From: Ecdyonurus torrentis
Taxonomy: Eukaryota; Arthropoda; Insecta; Ephemeroptera; Heptageniidae
DNA: 64,000 bases
Assembly (NCBI GenBank): GCA_949318235.1
Contig: OX439127.1
Span: 12,281,615 to 12,345,614 of the forward strand
Direction: 5' to 3'
Below the pieces are notes generated by a model, which had not been told where the DNA came from, did no database searches, and saw nothing but the letters and a program-made list of their open reading frames with translations. Position numbers and translations under genes: made by a program. Positions 63,421 through 64,000 of this stretch are shown piece by piece (within the stretch, counting starts at the first letter, position 1; each line of letters opens with the position of its first letter).

Positions 63421-63502
<82 letters not shown>
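63416..63502. repeat. (AT)n microsatellite
   Basis: About 85 bases of AT with one phase slip. Confidence 0.97.
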
Positions 63503-63506
<4 letters not shown>

Positions 63507-63984
63507 ATAGCACACCATACTTATATATCCTACAGGTTCATAACATATGGTCTTCATAAAAACAAAAGGTTTATAATTAAGAAGACCAAATAATATATAA
63601 AACAATTAATTATCATTTATATTGTTTTTAATATTATGTTTACAAAAGCTATTAAACTTTTTTTTTTAAATCATTATTATAATTAATTTTTATATCTAAA
63701 TTATCAACTTTAAACCGGAGTAACATAAATACAAAATCCTCTTTATATAACTTTTTTTTTTAAGTATCTGTTATCTAAATATAATATAATTTTATATAAA
63801 TTAATGACTTGATGAAATTATAGGCAATCATGACGAGGAAACTACGTACAGAAAGGAAGCATATTGATGACTCTAATCTAAATAAATTATCCAAACAATT
63901 ATTTTCAAGTATTAAAACTTTACAAAAAGGTTTATATATATTTTTTCTGCCAGTATTATAAAAATTATTGTTTTAAACTTATAA
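63503..63984. other. AT-rich filler, no gene seen
   Basis: Featureless. Confidence 0.6.
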
Positions 63985-64000
63985 TCTCTCTCTCTCTCTC
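63985..64000. repeat. (CT)n, continues beyond window
   Basis: CT units run off the end of the window. Confidence 0.9.

Overview
This is a very AT-rich (by eye about a quarter G+C), gene-poor stretch of animal-type nuclear DNA, saturated with long pure dinucleotide microsatellites. I counted about 19 long (AT)n arrays, about 30 (AG)n/(CT)n arrays, a handful of (AC)n/(GT)n arrays and many A or T runs of 20-40 bases. There is no dense ORF packing, no operon structure, no rRNA and no intact tRNA. With the transposon remnants, this fits intergenic or intronic sequence of an invertebrate metazoan with a repeat-rich genome. I cannot name the species from the sequence. I see no credible protein-coding gene. 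Most long open frames are translated microsatellites (Ser-Leu, Arg-Glu, Ile-Tyr, Cys-Val or Thr-His runs), and several others open only with TTG.

Layout: AT-rich, low-complexity filler alternates with about 25 'islets' of 150-900 bp in which G+C rises and complex sequence appears. Examples lie at 6.4-7.1, 19.3-19.8, 20.7-21.1, 22.4-23.0, 24.8-25.4, 28.1-28.6, 30.0-31.9, 43.9-45.2, 54.2-54.7 and 61.9-62.2 kb. Long (AG)n/(CT)n arrays tend to sit in or beside the islets, while (AT)n arrays mostly sit in the AT-rich spacers. The islets repeatedly carry AAGCAAGC-type words, GTTGCC/GGCAAC words and occasional TATATAAG boxes. They may be regulatory or non-coding exonic sequence, but this is inference.

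Mobile elements: (1) A dispersed non-autonomous DNA transposon family of about 335 bp has three full copies (9638-9969, 27168-27506, and 41847-42182 on the minus strand). These have matching inverted termini flanked by TTAA. A shorter divergent relative lies at 49904-50152, and core-motif fragments lie near 5.2, 26.6 and 36.6 kb. The family carries a palindromic TGACGTCA (CRE) in three of four copies. (2) A hAT-like non-autonomous element at 12677-14108 is inserted in an (AT)n array and has CAG...CTG ends and subterminal ACGAnnCAGGGCG repeats. (3) A minus-strand tRNA-derived SINE lies around 51340-51580. (4) A small foldback lies at 41633-41792.

The most biologically suggestive signal is two minus-strand sites (54279/54278 and 19571/19570). 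At each, a good 3' splice site (pyrimidine tract plus TTACAG or TTTTACAG) is joined with zero spacing to a consensus 5' splice site (GTAAGT or GTGAGT). This is the signature of recursive (ratchet) splicing in very long introns. Together with the absence of exons, it suggests the window may lie inside a giant intron of a minus-strand gene. This is a hypothesis that RNA-seq can test.
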